A stretch of DNA of 61,799 nucleotides, taken from positions 1 to 61,799 of the forward strand of contig UQPN01000014.1 of assembly GCA_900542935.1 (NCBI GenBank), in the 5' to 3' direction. Both the position numbers and the translations under genes were made by a program. Source of the DNA: an uncultured Eubacteriales bacterium. GTDB lineage: Bacteria > Bacillota > Clostridia > Christensenellales > Borkfalkiaceae. The notes beneath the pieces are model-generated. The model had not been told where the DNA came from. It searched no databases and saw only the letters and a list, made by a program, of their open reading frames with translations. Position 1 is the stretch's first letter; each line of letters begins with the position of its first letter. Shown in pieces: positions 42,555-50,472 of this stretch.

Positions 42555-42943
42555 ATCAGCCCCAGAAATGCATTCAAAACCGTAAGCACGCGAAAAATCA
42601 AAGGAAGCGATACCGCCACAATCGTAAGTTTTCCGCCGAGTACGATTTTATCGGCAACGCCCGGCGCGCCGAAGTCTTGCAGAATTCCCGCGGCAAATTC
42701 CGTAAGATAGCCGATTCCGACGATTTTCAGAAGTATTTTCACCAGACCGTTTTCCACGCCCGTCAGCTTCGACACGGAATCGAGCGCGCCGATCGTCTGT
42801 TCCAGAAGCGTTGCGGAAAGCATCAGCACGATGATAACGCCCGCAATCGTTACGGCAAAAGCAAGTTCGGGTTTCGTCTGCTTTAATAAAATAGCCGAAA
42901 TTGCCGTTACGAATCCTACGCCGACGATTTTAAAAATTTCCAT
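42551..42943 (-). CDS. spoIIIAD: Stage III sporulation protein AD
   Basis: 130 residues, four hydrophobic segments. IFKIVGVGFVTAISAILLKQTKPELA is the typical start. It resembles small type III secretion export subunits (FliQ/FliP-like role). A 96-nt gap with a dispersed palindromic repeat separates it from spoIIIAC, whereas the genes are usually close. Confidence 0.92.
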   Translation of the reverse strand: MEIFKIVGVGFVTAISAILLKQTKPELAFAVTIAGVIIVLMLSATLLEQTIGALDSVSKLTGVENGLVKILLKIVGIGYLTEFAAGILQDFGAPGVADKIVLGGKLTIVAVSLPLIFRVLTVLNAFLGLI

Positions 42944-42970
42944 TTTTTCTCCCGTTTACACCATCATTAC

Positions 42971-43007
42971 TCTGCTACGCATAACTATTGCGTCTGACAT
43001 AATAGTT
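42971..43007. repeat. Dispersed palindromic repeat, locus 5
   Basis: TACGCATAACTATTGCGTCT followed by GACATAATAG, matching the family consensus at most positions. It lies between spoIIIAC and spoIIIAD, within the sporulation operon. Confidence 0.6.
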
Positions 43008-43039
43008 TTCGACGCTATGTTCAATCGCCTGCACCGCCG

Positions 43040-43237
43040 CTAAGTCAAATCAAAAATCCGTTTGATTTCTTCGAATAAATCGCCTATCATGCTTACCGCT
43101 ACGGTAAGCACGATTACAAGCCCCACAATGCTTACCACCGTGGCTACGTCATCTCTGTCCGATTTTTTTAAAATCTGACAAATCACGGTTACGATGATGC
43201 CTATGGCGGCAATTTTAAATAAAATCGAAATATCCAT
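43040..43237 (-). CDS. spoIIIAC: Stage III sporulation protein AC
   Basis: 65 residues, two membrane helices. It starts MDISILFKIAAIGIIVTVIC with GAGAGGAAA upstream; the longer upstream frame overlaps spoIIIAB and is not needed. Same architecture as SpoIIIAC of Bacillus (68 residues). Confidence 0.92.
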   Translation of the reverse strand: MDISILFKIAAIGIIVTVICQILKKSDRDDVATVVSIVGLVIVLTVAVSMIGDLFEEIKRIFDLT

Positions 43238-43266
43238 TTCCTCTCCCCGCAACGCGCCGAAAATTG

Positions 43267-43752
43267 TTAAAGCAGCAAAATAAGCAGCGTAAGCCCCAGT
43301 AAAACGCCCATTTTTATATATAAATCGCAATATCTCGCGCAATCTTTCTCCGCGCTTTCCGTTCGGGCGGCAATGGTTTTTTCCGCTGCCGTAAAATATC
43401 CCTTCTGCCCCTCCGAATCTCCTCTGCCCAGAGCCGAAAAGTAATCCGTCAGAAAAAGCTTTTCGTCCTCGCTTAAAAAATCGGGAGATTCAAACGATTC
43501 CAGCGCCGTATCTCCGCTTTTCAACGCATTTAAAAATCCGTGCACGGTTGTTTCAAAGGTACCCGAAAGCGGTTGTTTTTCCAGCCAGCTTTCCAGAGGT
43601 CGTCTCGAAAAAGATATTTCGCTTAAAAAACTGCGGTTAAAAGCATAATATTGCTTATAAAATTCTTTTCGAACCCGATATTTTTTCGTCAGCATGTATC
43701 CGCAAAAGCCGCAAAATATCACCAGCGCGATTCCCGTAATCAGTTTCGCCAC
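43267..43752 (-). CDS. spoIIIAB: Stage III sporulation protein AB (GTG start)
   Basis: 161 residues from a GTG at 43752 with GGAGG 8 nt upstream. Membrane segments at both ends (LITGIALVIFCGFCGYM, MGVLLGLTLLILLL) with a helical cytoplasmic domain between. It resembles T2SS GspF-type proteins. Upstream in-frame ATG codons overlap spoIIIAA and lack ribosome sites. Confidence 0.92.
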   Translation of the reverse strand: MAKLITGIALVIFCGFCGYMLTKKYRVRKEFYKQYYAFNRSFLSEISFSRRPLESWLEKQPLSGTFETTVHGFLNALKSGDTALESFESPDFLSEDEKLFLTDYFSALGRGDSEGQKGYFTAAEKTIAARTESAEKDCARYCDLYIKMGVLLGLTLLILLL

Positions 43753-43795
43753 TCTGTTTTCCTCCGCTGCCGTTCTTATTCTTCCGATAAAAAAA

Positions 43796-44650
43796 TCAGC
43801 CGATTTTAAAAAGATTTTTATCGTACAGACCTTCGATGTTCCCGATTCCCTCGTCGGAAAGCGCCGCGTATACGTCGAATACCCCGCGAAACGATTCCGG
43901 CAGCGCCGAAACGCCGCTATAATGCGCCGTCGCAACCACGTACGCTCCGCCGCGAATCGCCCGCTTCACTTCCTCACAGTCAGCCTCGGAAAGTTCGTCC
44001 GTAATAATCACATCCGGTCGTAACGCACGCAAAGCCATCTCAAAAGCCTGCTTCTTATCTACATACGAAAGCACGTCGGCGTTTGATAATAAGCCGCAGG
44101 ATGCAATTTCGTCCCGTTCGTCGCACACAAGCACGTTGCAGCTCGTCCGTACGGCGATTTTTTCCGCAAGGTCGCGCAAAATCGTGGTTTTTCCTCTTCC
44201 CGGCGCAGAAAAAATCAGAACGTTTTTCATGCCTTTTTTCATCGTCGCCTCGTAAATTTTCGTCGCCGCGCCCGGCACCCGATGCGGAATCCGCACGCAA
44301 ATCGAAGTCGCGCGTTTCAAAGCAAGAACTTTTCCGTTTTCGAATACGTATTCTCCGGCGATGCCCACGCGCACGCCGCCGGAAGCCGTTACAAACCCGC
44401 GCCGCAGCTGTTCTTCTACGGAATACACCGAGTAATTTCCCGCTCCGTAAATCATATCGGCAATCTCTCGTTCGCCGTACACGAAAGCGTTTTTACTTTC
44501 CGCAACCGCACCGTTTTCGCCGAAATATACGTATTTTCCGCGTATGCTCGCCGTTACGGCGCAATCCGCGCGCACCCTGAGTTCGTATACGTTTTCAATG
44601 CCCGTCCGCTTTACGGCGTTTTGCAGGGCAACAGGTAAAAATTCAAGCAT
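43796..44650 (-). CDS. spoIIIAA: Stage III sporulation protein AA (ATPase)
   Basis: 284 residues from MLEFLPVALQNAV. RecA-like secretion ATPase: Walker A SAPGRGKTTILRDLA and Walker B DVIITDELSEADCEEV. Powers the feeding-tube channel in Bacillus. It begins the operon and its -10 box is only 6 nt before the ATG, so the transcript may be leaderless. Confidence 0.92.
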   Translation of the reverse strand: MLEFLPVALQNAVKRTGIENVYELRVRADCAVTASIRGKYVYFGENGAVAESKNAFVYGEREIADMIYGAGNYSVYSVEEQLRRGFVTASGGVRVGIAGEYVFENGKVLALKRATSICVRIPHRVPGAATKIYEATMKKGMKNVLIFSAPGRGKTTILRDLAEKIAVRTSCNVLVCDERDEIASCGLLSNADVLSYVDKKQAFEMALRALRPDVIITDELSEADCEEVKRAIRGGAYVVATAHYSGVSALPESFRGVFDVYAALSDEGIGNIEGLYDKNLFKIG

Positions 44651-44656
44651 CTGTAC

Positions 44657-44686
44657 ATTATATGCCGCGGCTTGTACAATAAGAAC
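44657..44686 (-). promoter_or_regulatory. Promoter of the spoIIIA operon (possibly sigma-E)
   Basis: On the minus strand CATATAAT (-10 region, core TATAAT at 44657-44662) preceded by TCTTATT at a 13-nt distance. Sigma-E promoters have a CATACAAT-like -10 and an ATATT-like -35 at 13-15 nt. The -35 match is loose, so sigma-E is an inference from the -10 and from known spoIIIA control. Confidence 0.4.
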
Positions 44687-44720
44687 GGACAAGCGCAAGA
44701 AAAAACGCTTATGCGCATAC

Positions 44721-44756
44721 AAAAACCGTACCGGAAATATTTCCGATACGGTTTTT
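44721..44756 (-). terminator. Terminator after htpG
   Basis: A 36-base near-perfect palindrome: AAAAACCGTACCGGAAAT pairs with ATTTCCGATACGGTTTTT with one G-U pair, ending in T residues on the minus strand, 28 nt past the htpG stop. Confidence 0.8.
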
Positions 44757-44783
44757 ATCAAAAGATTCTGTTGTTATCGGCGC

Positions 44784-46679
44784 TTATTTTGCGTAATCCG
44801 CCAGCAACGTTTCGCTGCGTTTCATAAAGTCCGCAAGTTCGTCGGGCGACAGCTTTTTATACGAAAGCATGGCAAGATAATAAATCTGATTTACGATAAA
44901 TTCCTGCTTTTCCTCGGATAAACCTGTCAGTTTCGAAACGGTATCGTTCGCCACATTCAGAACCAGCGTCGCGTTCTTCATCGCGTCCGCTTCCGTCATT
45001 CCGTAGAATTTGTTCATTTCGGACATACGCCGCATAAATTCTTCCACATTAACCACCGCGGGCACGTCGGCGTTTTTGAGCTTATCCGCTTTCACCGCAA
45101 TGTCTTTGTTTACAAGGTGCTTTTTCACCAGTTCGATTAAATCTTTGTAATCGTCCTGCTTCACTTCGCCTTCCGCTTTCAGCGCGGCGTCTACGTCCGC
45201 GTCGATGCGCACAAAGCGGCACTTTCTCGGATTCTTGTATTCGATAAAGCTGATGAAATGCGGGTCGATGTAAGTGTCGCAAACAATCGCGTCCAGACCG
45301 GCGTCCTTGAACAGACGGATATATTGCGCCTGTTGCGTTTCGTCCGATACGTAATAAATCGCCTTTGCCTGCTTGCCCTTTTCCGCATCCTCGTCCGAAA
45401 TTTCCTCGCCGAAGAAATCGGTTACGGGCACGTATTTCCCTTCGAGATTTTTGAAAATAACGATATCTTTTACTTTCTCGTAAAATTCTTCGTCTTTCAG
45501 ACAGCCGAATTTAATGAACGTCGCGATGTCTTTCCAGCAATTTTCGTATCTTTCTCTGTCGTCTTTGAAAAGCGCCGTCAGCTTATCCGCCACCTTCTTC
45601 GTAATGTGTTTTGCGATTTTCTGTACCTGTCTGTCGTTCTGCAAAAAGCTGCGGGAAACGTTCAGAGGGATATCCGGGCAATCGATCACGCCGTTTAAAA
45701 GCATCAGAAATTCCGGAATAACTTCCTTGATATTGTCCGCAATGAATACCTGATTGCAGTACAGTTTCACCTGCCCTTTTTCAAGCTGTACCTGTTCTTT
45801 TACTTTCGGGAAGTACAGAATCCCTTTCAGACGGAACGGATAATCCATGTTCAGATGAATCCAGAACAAGGGTTCGTTGTAATCGGAGAACGTATCTCGG
45901 TAAAACGCCTTATATTCTTCGTCCGTGCACTCTTTCGGGTCTTTCAGATACAAAGGCTGCGTGTTGTTTACGGGCTTGTCCGCCTGTTTCTCGTTGCCTT
46001 TCTCGTCCTTTTCGCCCTCTTTGACGCCCTTTGCGTTCAGGTATACGGGATACGGCATAAACGAGCAATACTTTCTGAGCAACGAACGAATCGTATATTC
46101 GTTCAGGAATTCTTTTTCTTCGTCGGCGATATGCAGCACGATTTTCGTACCTCTGCCGCGTTCTTCCGCCTCGCCGATTTTATAAGTAGCGTTGCCGTCC
46201 GATTCCCAGTGAACCGCGGGCGTTCCCTTGTAGCTCTTCGTGAAAATTTCCACGTCGCTTGCCACCATGTACGCCGAATAGAATCCGAGTCCGAAATGCC
46301 CGATGATTCCGTCGCCGGAAGCCTTTTCGTATTTCTGCAGGAAATCTTCCGCGCCCGAAAACGCAATTTGCGTGATGTACTTTTCAACTTCTTCTTCCGT
46401 CATGCCGATGCCGTTATCTTCGATGGTCAGCGTTTTCGCCGCTTCGTCGGTTCGTACGTCGATTCTGTACTCTTCCGCGGACTCGTCTGCGGGCTTTACT
46501 TCGCCCATTTCCACAAGTTTCTTGTATTTCGTAATCGCATCCACGCCGTTCGCAACAATTTCGCGAAGGAATATATCCTTATCGGAATACAGCCACTTTT
46601 TGATAATAGGCATCATATTTTCGCTGGAAATACGGATTTTTCCCTGTTTTTCGTTTTTCACTTGTTCGTTTTCACTCAT
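44784..46679 (-). CDS. htpG: Molecular chaperone HtpG (Hsp90)
   Basis: 631 residues. GHKL ATPase domain: LREIVANGVDAITKYKKL, EDNGIGMTEEEVEKYI, GHFGLGFYSAYMVA. Middle domain with SRSFLQNDRQVQKI and a C-terminal dimer domain. A GGAAGGAGTG site precedes the ATG. No CIRCE element was seen in the 224-nt upstream gap, and the promoter there could not be assigned. Confidence 0.97.
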   Translation of the reverse strand: MSENEQVKNEKQGKIRISSENMMPIIKKWLYSDKDIFLREIVANGVDAITKYKKLVEMGEVKPADESAEEYRIDVRTDEAAKTLTIEDNGIGMTEEEVEKYITQIAFSGAEDFLQKYEKASGDGIIGHFGLGFYSAYMVASDVEIFTKSYKGTPAVHWESDGNATYKIGEAEERGRGTKIVLHIADEEKEFLNEYTIRSLLRKYCSFMPYPVYLNAKGVKEGEKDEKGNEKQADKPVNNTQPLYLKDPKECTDEEYKAFYRDTFSDYNEPLFWIHLNMDYPFRLKGILYFPKVKEQVQLEKGQVKLYCNQVFIADNIKEVIPEFLMLLNGVIDCPDIPLNVSRSFLQNDRQVQKIAKHITKKVADKLTALFKDDRERYENCWKDIATFIKFGCLKDEEFYEKVKDIVIFKNLEGKYVPVTDFFGEEISDEDAEKGKQAKAIYYVSDETQQAQYIRLFKDAGLDAIVCDTYIDPHFISFIEYKNPRKCRFVRIDADVDAALKAEGEVKQDDYKDLIELVKKHLVNKDIAVKADKLKNADVPAVVNVEEFMRRMSEMNKFYGMTEADAMKNATLVLNVANDTVSKLTGLSEEKQEFIVNQIYYLAMLSYKKLSPDELADFMKRSETLLADYAK

Positions 46680-46827
46680 TTTCGTTCACTCCTTCCTTCC
46701 GTTCGAACGCCATTCTCTGTCGATTCGGCGGATAATTTTTACAGAGTATATATAAACGCTAAACCGCGCTTTTAATCGGTAAAAAGCAGGTTTTCGCAGA
46801 AGATTTATTACAGGAAATCGATTGCAT

Positions 46828-46860
46828 AAAAAACGTGCGGAAACCGGTATCGGCTTCCGC
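46828..46860 (-). terminator. Terminator after the ispH-S1 fusion gene
   Basis: GCGGAAACCG/CGGCTTCCGC with loop GTAT (46837-46860), followed on the minus strand by ACGTTTTTTAT. It is about 44 nt past the stop codon. Confidence 0.75.
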
Positions 46861-46903
46861 AACGCAAAAATATTTTTTAAATTGTCGGCAACAAAAAGAA
46901 CGA

Positions 46904-48955
46904 TTAGTTGTTCTTCATCAGGTCGGCAATAGAAGCGCCGCCTTCGTTATCGTCCGTCCAGGACGTCATTTCGTCGGGATCGATCGTGGTTTTCACCGAT
47001 TTCTTGCCGCCTTTCTCGTCGTCTTTCTTATCCTCTCTTTCGGGACGAGGCAGAAGCGCTTTGATAGAAAGCGTCATCTTTCTTTCTTCGGGGTTCAGGC
47101 GAAGAATCTTTGCGTCGATTTCCTGACCGATCGTAAGCGCCGTGGTAGGATTCTCGAGGAATTCGTGAGAAATCTGCGATACGTGCACAAGCCCGTCGAT
47201 GCCTTTTTCCACTTCGACGAAAGCGCCGAAAGGAACGATACGAACAACCTTGCCGTGAATCACGTCGCCTTCAACGTACTTATCGCCTACCAGATCCCAA
47301 GGATGCGGCTGAAGCTGCTTATAACCGATTGCCGCTTTCTTGTTGGCGGGATCGAGCTTCAGTACTTTGAACTGATACGTTTTGCCGATTTCAAGAACGT
47401 CGGTAACCGATTCGATTTCGCCCCAGGAAATATCGGAGATACGCGCAAGGCAATCGAAACCGTTTACGGAAACGAATGCGCCGAAGCCCGTAACTCTTTC
47501 CACTTTGCCTTCCACAACGTCGTCGACGTGTACGTTAGCAAAGAATTCCGCTTCTTTTGCTGCTTTCTCGGCTTCTTTCGCCGCGCGTTCCGCTTCGATG
47601 ATAACGCGCTGGGAAGCAACGATTTCTTTTCCCTTCTCGGTATTGATTTCAAGCAGTTTGAGTCTCAGTTTTTTGCCTACGTATTTATCCAGCTCTTTCA
47701 CATAGCCGGAACGGATCTCTCTTGCGGGAACGAACACTTTATACGAACCGAGCGAGCCGGTTAAACCGCCCTTATTCGAACCGGTGCAGGTAATGGAAAA
47801 TTCCTGTCCTTCCTTAATCCCTTCAAGCATAGCCTCTTCTTCTTTCGCCTGCTTGATCTGCTTCTGAGAAAGCTTTACGGGATTTACGCCGACAACCATC
47901 AGTTCGATTTCTTCGCCGATTTTCGAAGCGTAAGCCTCTTTTTCGTACGTTTCGCAATCCACTTCGTTCTTGTCGAGAAGAATTTCTTTCTTCGCCATAG
48001 GCAAAAGCACCGAAATGCCCTGATCGTCCGCTTTGGAAATCGTGGCTTTGATGATGTCGCCCTTTCTGAATCTCTGCTGATTGTCCATGTTCGCAACGAC
48101 TTGTTCCATCGTCGCTTTGTCTGCTGTTTCCGTTACCATTTTTAAGAGAACCTCCTGGGTCTGTTCGTTCGGAGTGCTTGCCCCCGTTACGATACCGACC
48201 TTTTTAAATCTTTGCAATTTTTTATAATCGAAATCCGATGCGTTTTTCAGGCGGAATACGTCCTTGCAGTTTTCTCTGCAGATGTCGTACAATTTTCCGG
48301 TGTTCGAGCTGTTCAGACCGCCCACCACCAAAATCGCGTCGCATTCTTTCGCGAGTTTCCGCGCCTCGTTTTGCCGACTAACAGTAGTATAACAAATTGT
48401 TTTAAAAACTTCAACTGTTTTTCCCACTGTTTCCCGAAGATTTTTTATAATTTTTTCAAATTTTTCTTCGGAAAAGGTAGTTTGAGCCACAACGCAGCAA
48501 TTTTCACGCGGAATTTTCGTAAAATCGTCGTTTTCCGAAGAAATAACGTACGCTTCGTTTTTACACCAGCCGATCAGCCCGATCACCTCCGGATGCGTCT
48601 TTTCGCCTACGATGATAATCGTCTTTCCTTGTTCGCTGTTTTCCCGTACGATGCGCTGCGTGCGCTTTACGAACGCGCAGGTGCAATCGATGGTTTCGAT
48701 TCCCCTTGCCGCGCACTCTGTAAAAATCGCCTCTCCCGCGCCGTGCGAACGGATAATCAGCCGCGCGCCGTCAGGCACTTCGGCAAGCGTTTCCACCGTT
48801 CTGATGCCGCGCCTTACAATCTCGTCCACCACGTCTTTGTTGTGAATGATTTCCCCGTAAATATACGTATTTTCGGGTTCAATCCGCATCGCCGTGTCTA
48901 CGGCGTTTTTCACGCCGCTGCAAAATCCGCCGTGCTGCGCCACGATGACTTTCAT
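46904..48955 (-). CDS. IspH-S1 fusion: HMBPP reductase with ribosomal S1 domains
   Basis: 683 residues. Residues 1-285 are IspH, the Fe-S enzyme of the last MEP step: Cys in QHGGFCSGV (near 12), IDCTCAFVK, VGEKTHPEVIG and VGGLNSSNTGK. The C-terminal 390 residues hold four S1 RNA-binding repeats, the last two best conserved (GKVERVTGFGAFVSV, GKVVRIVPFGAFVEV). Similar fusions occur in other Clostridia, where the S1 part substitutes for or resembles RpsA. The two halves probably act independently. It overlaps the cmk-plsC fusion by 4 nt. Confidence 0.95.
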   Translation of the reverse strand: MKVIVAQHGGFCSGVKNAVDTAMRIEPENTYIYGEIIHNKDVVDEIVRRGIRTVETLAEVPDGARLIIRSHGAGEAIFTECAARGIETIDCTCAFVKRTQRIVRENSEQGKTIIIVGEKTHPEVIGLIGWCKNEAYVISSENDDFTKIPRENCCVVAQTTFSEEKFEKIIKNLRETVGKTVEVFKTICYTTVSRQNEARKLAKECDAILVVGGLNSSNTGKLYDICRENCKDVFRLKNASDFDYKKLQRFKKVGIVTGASTPNEQTQEVLLKMVTETADKATMEQVVANMDNQQRFRKGDIIKATISKADDQGISVLLPMAKKEILLDKNEVDCETYEKEAYASKIGEEIELMVVGVNPVKLSQKQIKQAKEEEAMLEGIKEGQEFSITCTGSNKGGLTGSLGSYKVFVPAREIRSGYVKELDKYVGKKLRLKLLEINTEKGKEIVASQRVIIEAERAAKEAEKAAKEAEFFANVHVDDVVEGKVERVTGFGAFVSVNGFDCLARISDISWGEIESVTDVLEIGKTYQFKVLKLDPANKKAAIGYKQLQPHPWDLVGDKYVEGDVIHGKVVRIVPFGAFVEVEKGIDGLVHVSQISHEFLENPTTALTIGQEIDAKILRLNPEERKMTLSIKALLPRPEREDKKDDEKGGKKSVKTTIDPDEMTSWTDDNEGGASIADLMKNN

Positions 48956-50391
48956 TTTTTCTTCGCCTTTTTCGATTTTTTCGCCGCCAGATATTCCGCG
49001 TGCTCACGCTTTAAGCCGAGAATTTTTTCCTTGATGATGTCGTCGGCTTTCGCAAGCTCCTCTTCCGTCAGCTTTTTATCGTAAAACTCCGTCAGTTCGA
49101 ACGGCTTCCCGTATAAAATATGCGCCACTTTGAACGGCTTCGGTTTTTTGTAAATCGCCGCCGGAACCACGGGCACTTTCGCCTTGATTGCCATCGCCGC
49201 CGCGCCGGGCTTGAACGGAAGCATTTCCGCCTGCGTTTTATTGCGCGTTCCCTCCGGGAACAACGACACTTTTTCGCCGTTTTTCAGGCATTTGAGCGCG
49301 TTCATCATCGCGCGCACGTCGTTTCCGTCGCGATTCACCGATATGCAGCGGATTTTCTTGCAGATGGGCTTCATAAACCAGTTTTCCATCACTTCGCGCT
49401 TGGCAAGAATATGAATCCCCTCGCTCGTCGTCCGTGCGATATATACGGGGTCCCAGATGCGGTAATGGTTGCATACGTATACGCAAGGACCGTCTTTCGT
49501 CTTTTTTTCGCCGTAGCATCTGAACGGAAAAATCAGGCGATATACGGGGATAAACACCGCGCGCAGAAAATTCATGAAAGGCATCACGTGCCGTCCTTTC
49601 TTATTCGCGGGAATCGTCATGCAATACGCTTTTTTCTGTTTTTTTTCGGCGTTTTCAGCCTTTTTAACGCCGTTTTCCGCCGGCTTATCCGCTTTGTCGG
49701 AGGTTTGCGCGACAGCGTTTTTAATTATGTTCTCTATTTTTTGCGCCACTTCGTCGACGGACATATCCGAAGTATCGATTTCCGTCGCGTCCGCGGCTTT
49801 TTTCAGCGGCGCGAATTCCCGTCCGGCATCCTGTTCGTCGCGCAGCCGTATCTGCGCCAGAATTTCTTTTTCGTCGGCGTTCTGACCGCGCGCAAGCAAT
49901 TCGAGATAACGCCGTTTCGCCCGCACTTCCGCTTTTGCCGTAACGTAAAATTTAAAATCGGCGTGCGGCAGAACATACGAACCGATGTCCCTCCCGTCAA
50001 GAACGCAGGAGGTTTCCGCCGCGATTTCGCGCTGCATTTCCACCAGTTTTTCGCGCACGCATCTGTGCACCGCAACGTCGGAAGCCGCCTGCGAAACTTC
50101 GTTTTTGCGGATGACTTCCGAAACGTCCTCGCCGCCGAGATATGTATGCTGAACGCCGTTTTCGTATTTTACCCGTACGGGAATTTGCGGAAGAACCGCG
50201 CCCGTCGCCGCCTCGTCCTTTACGTTCACGCCCATTCTCAGCGCGCCGAGCGCAAACGCGCGGTACATCGCCCCCGTATCGAGATAAAGAATATCGAAAT
50301 CTTTGGCGAGCATTTTCGCCACGGTGCTTTTTCCGCTGCCGGCAGGACCGTCCAGCGCGATATTGATTTTCTTTTCGCCGAAAATATTCAA
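48952..50391 (-). CDS. Cmk-PlsC fusion: cytidylate kinase with 1-acylglycerol-3-phosphate acyltransferase
   Basis: 479 residues from a TTG start with AGAGGAAA upstream. Residues 1-220 are cytidylate kinase: P-loop ALDGPAGSGKSTVAK, LDGRDIGSYVLP, and the RLRDEQDAGREFAPL lid. A Lys/Ala-rich linker (220-255) leads to a PlsC domain with NHYRIWDP (HxxxxD motif) and LFPEGTRNK. It combines CMP phosphorylation with phosphatidate synthesis at the membrane. cmk, plsC, ispH and S1 genes are neighbours in many Clostridia; here they are merged pairwise. Confidence 0.94.
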   Translation of the reverse strand: MNIFGEKKINIALDGPAGSGKSTVAKMLAKDFDILYLDTGAMYRAFALGALRMGVNVKDEAATGAVLPQIPVRVKYENGVQHTYLGGEDVSEVIRKNEVSQAASDVAVHRCVREKLVEMQREIAAETSCVLDGRDIGSYVLPHADFKFYVTAKAEVRAKRRYLELLARGQNADEKEILAQIRLRDEQDAGREFAPLKKAADATEIDTSDMSVDEVAQKIENIIKNAVAQTSDKADKPAENGVKKAENAEKKQKKAYCMTIPANKKGRHVMPFMNFLRAVFIPVYRLIFPFRCYGEKKTKDGPCVYVCNHYRIWDPVYIARTTSEGIHILAKREVMENWFMKPICKKIRCISVNRDGNDVRAMMNALKCLKNGEKVSLFPEGTRNKTQAEMLPFKPGAAAMAIKAKVPVVPAAIYKKPKPFKVAHILYGKPFELTEFYDKKLTEEELAKADDIIKEKILGLKREHAEYLAAKKSKKAKKK

Positions 50392-50428
50392 TGCTGTATT
50401 TCCTCTGTTTTTGCTTGATAACGCCAGT

Positions 50429-50458
50429 ATTATACTACTTTTACCCGTATTTCGTCAA
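50429..50458 (-). promoter_or_regulatory. Promoter of the cmk-plsC/ispH-S1 operon
   Basis: Minus-strand TTGACG (50453-50458), 18-nt spacer, TATAAT (50429-50434), about 38 nt before the TTG start codon. It lies directly after the stop of the upstream FAD oxidoreductase. Confidence 0.6.
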
Positions 50459-50472
50459 GCTTTTGCGGCTGT

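Noticed and set aside
49120..50418. A 432-codon open frame on the plus strand across cmk-plsC
   Set aside because: Antisense shadow with Arg/Phe-rich composition; the fused kinase-acyltransferase on the minus strand shows all motifs.
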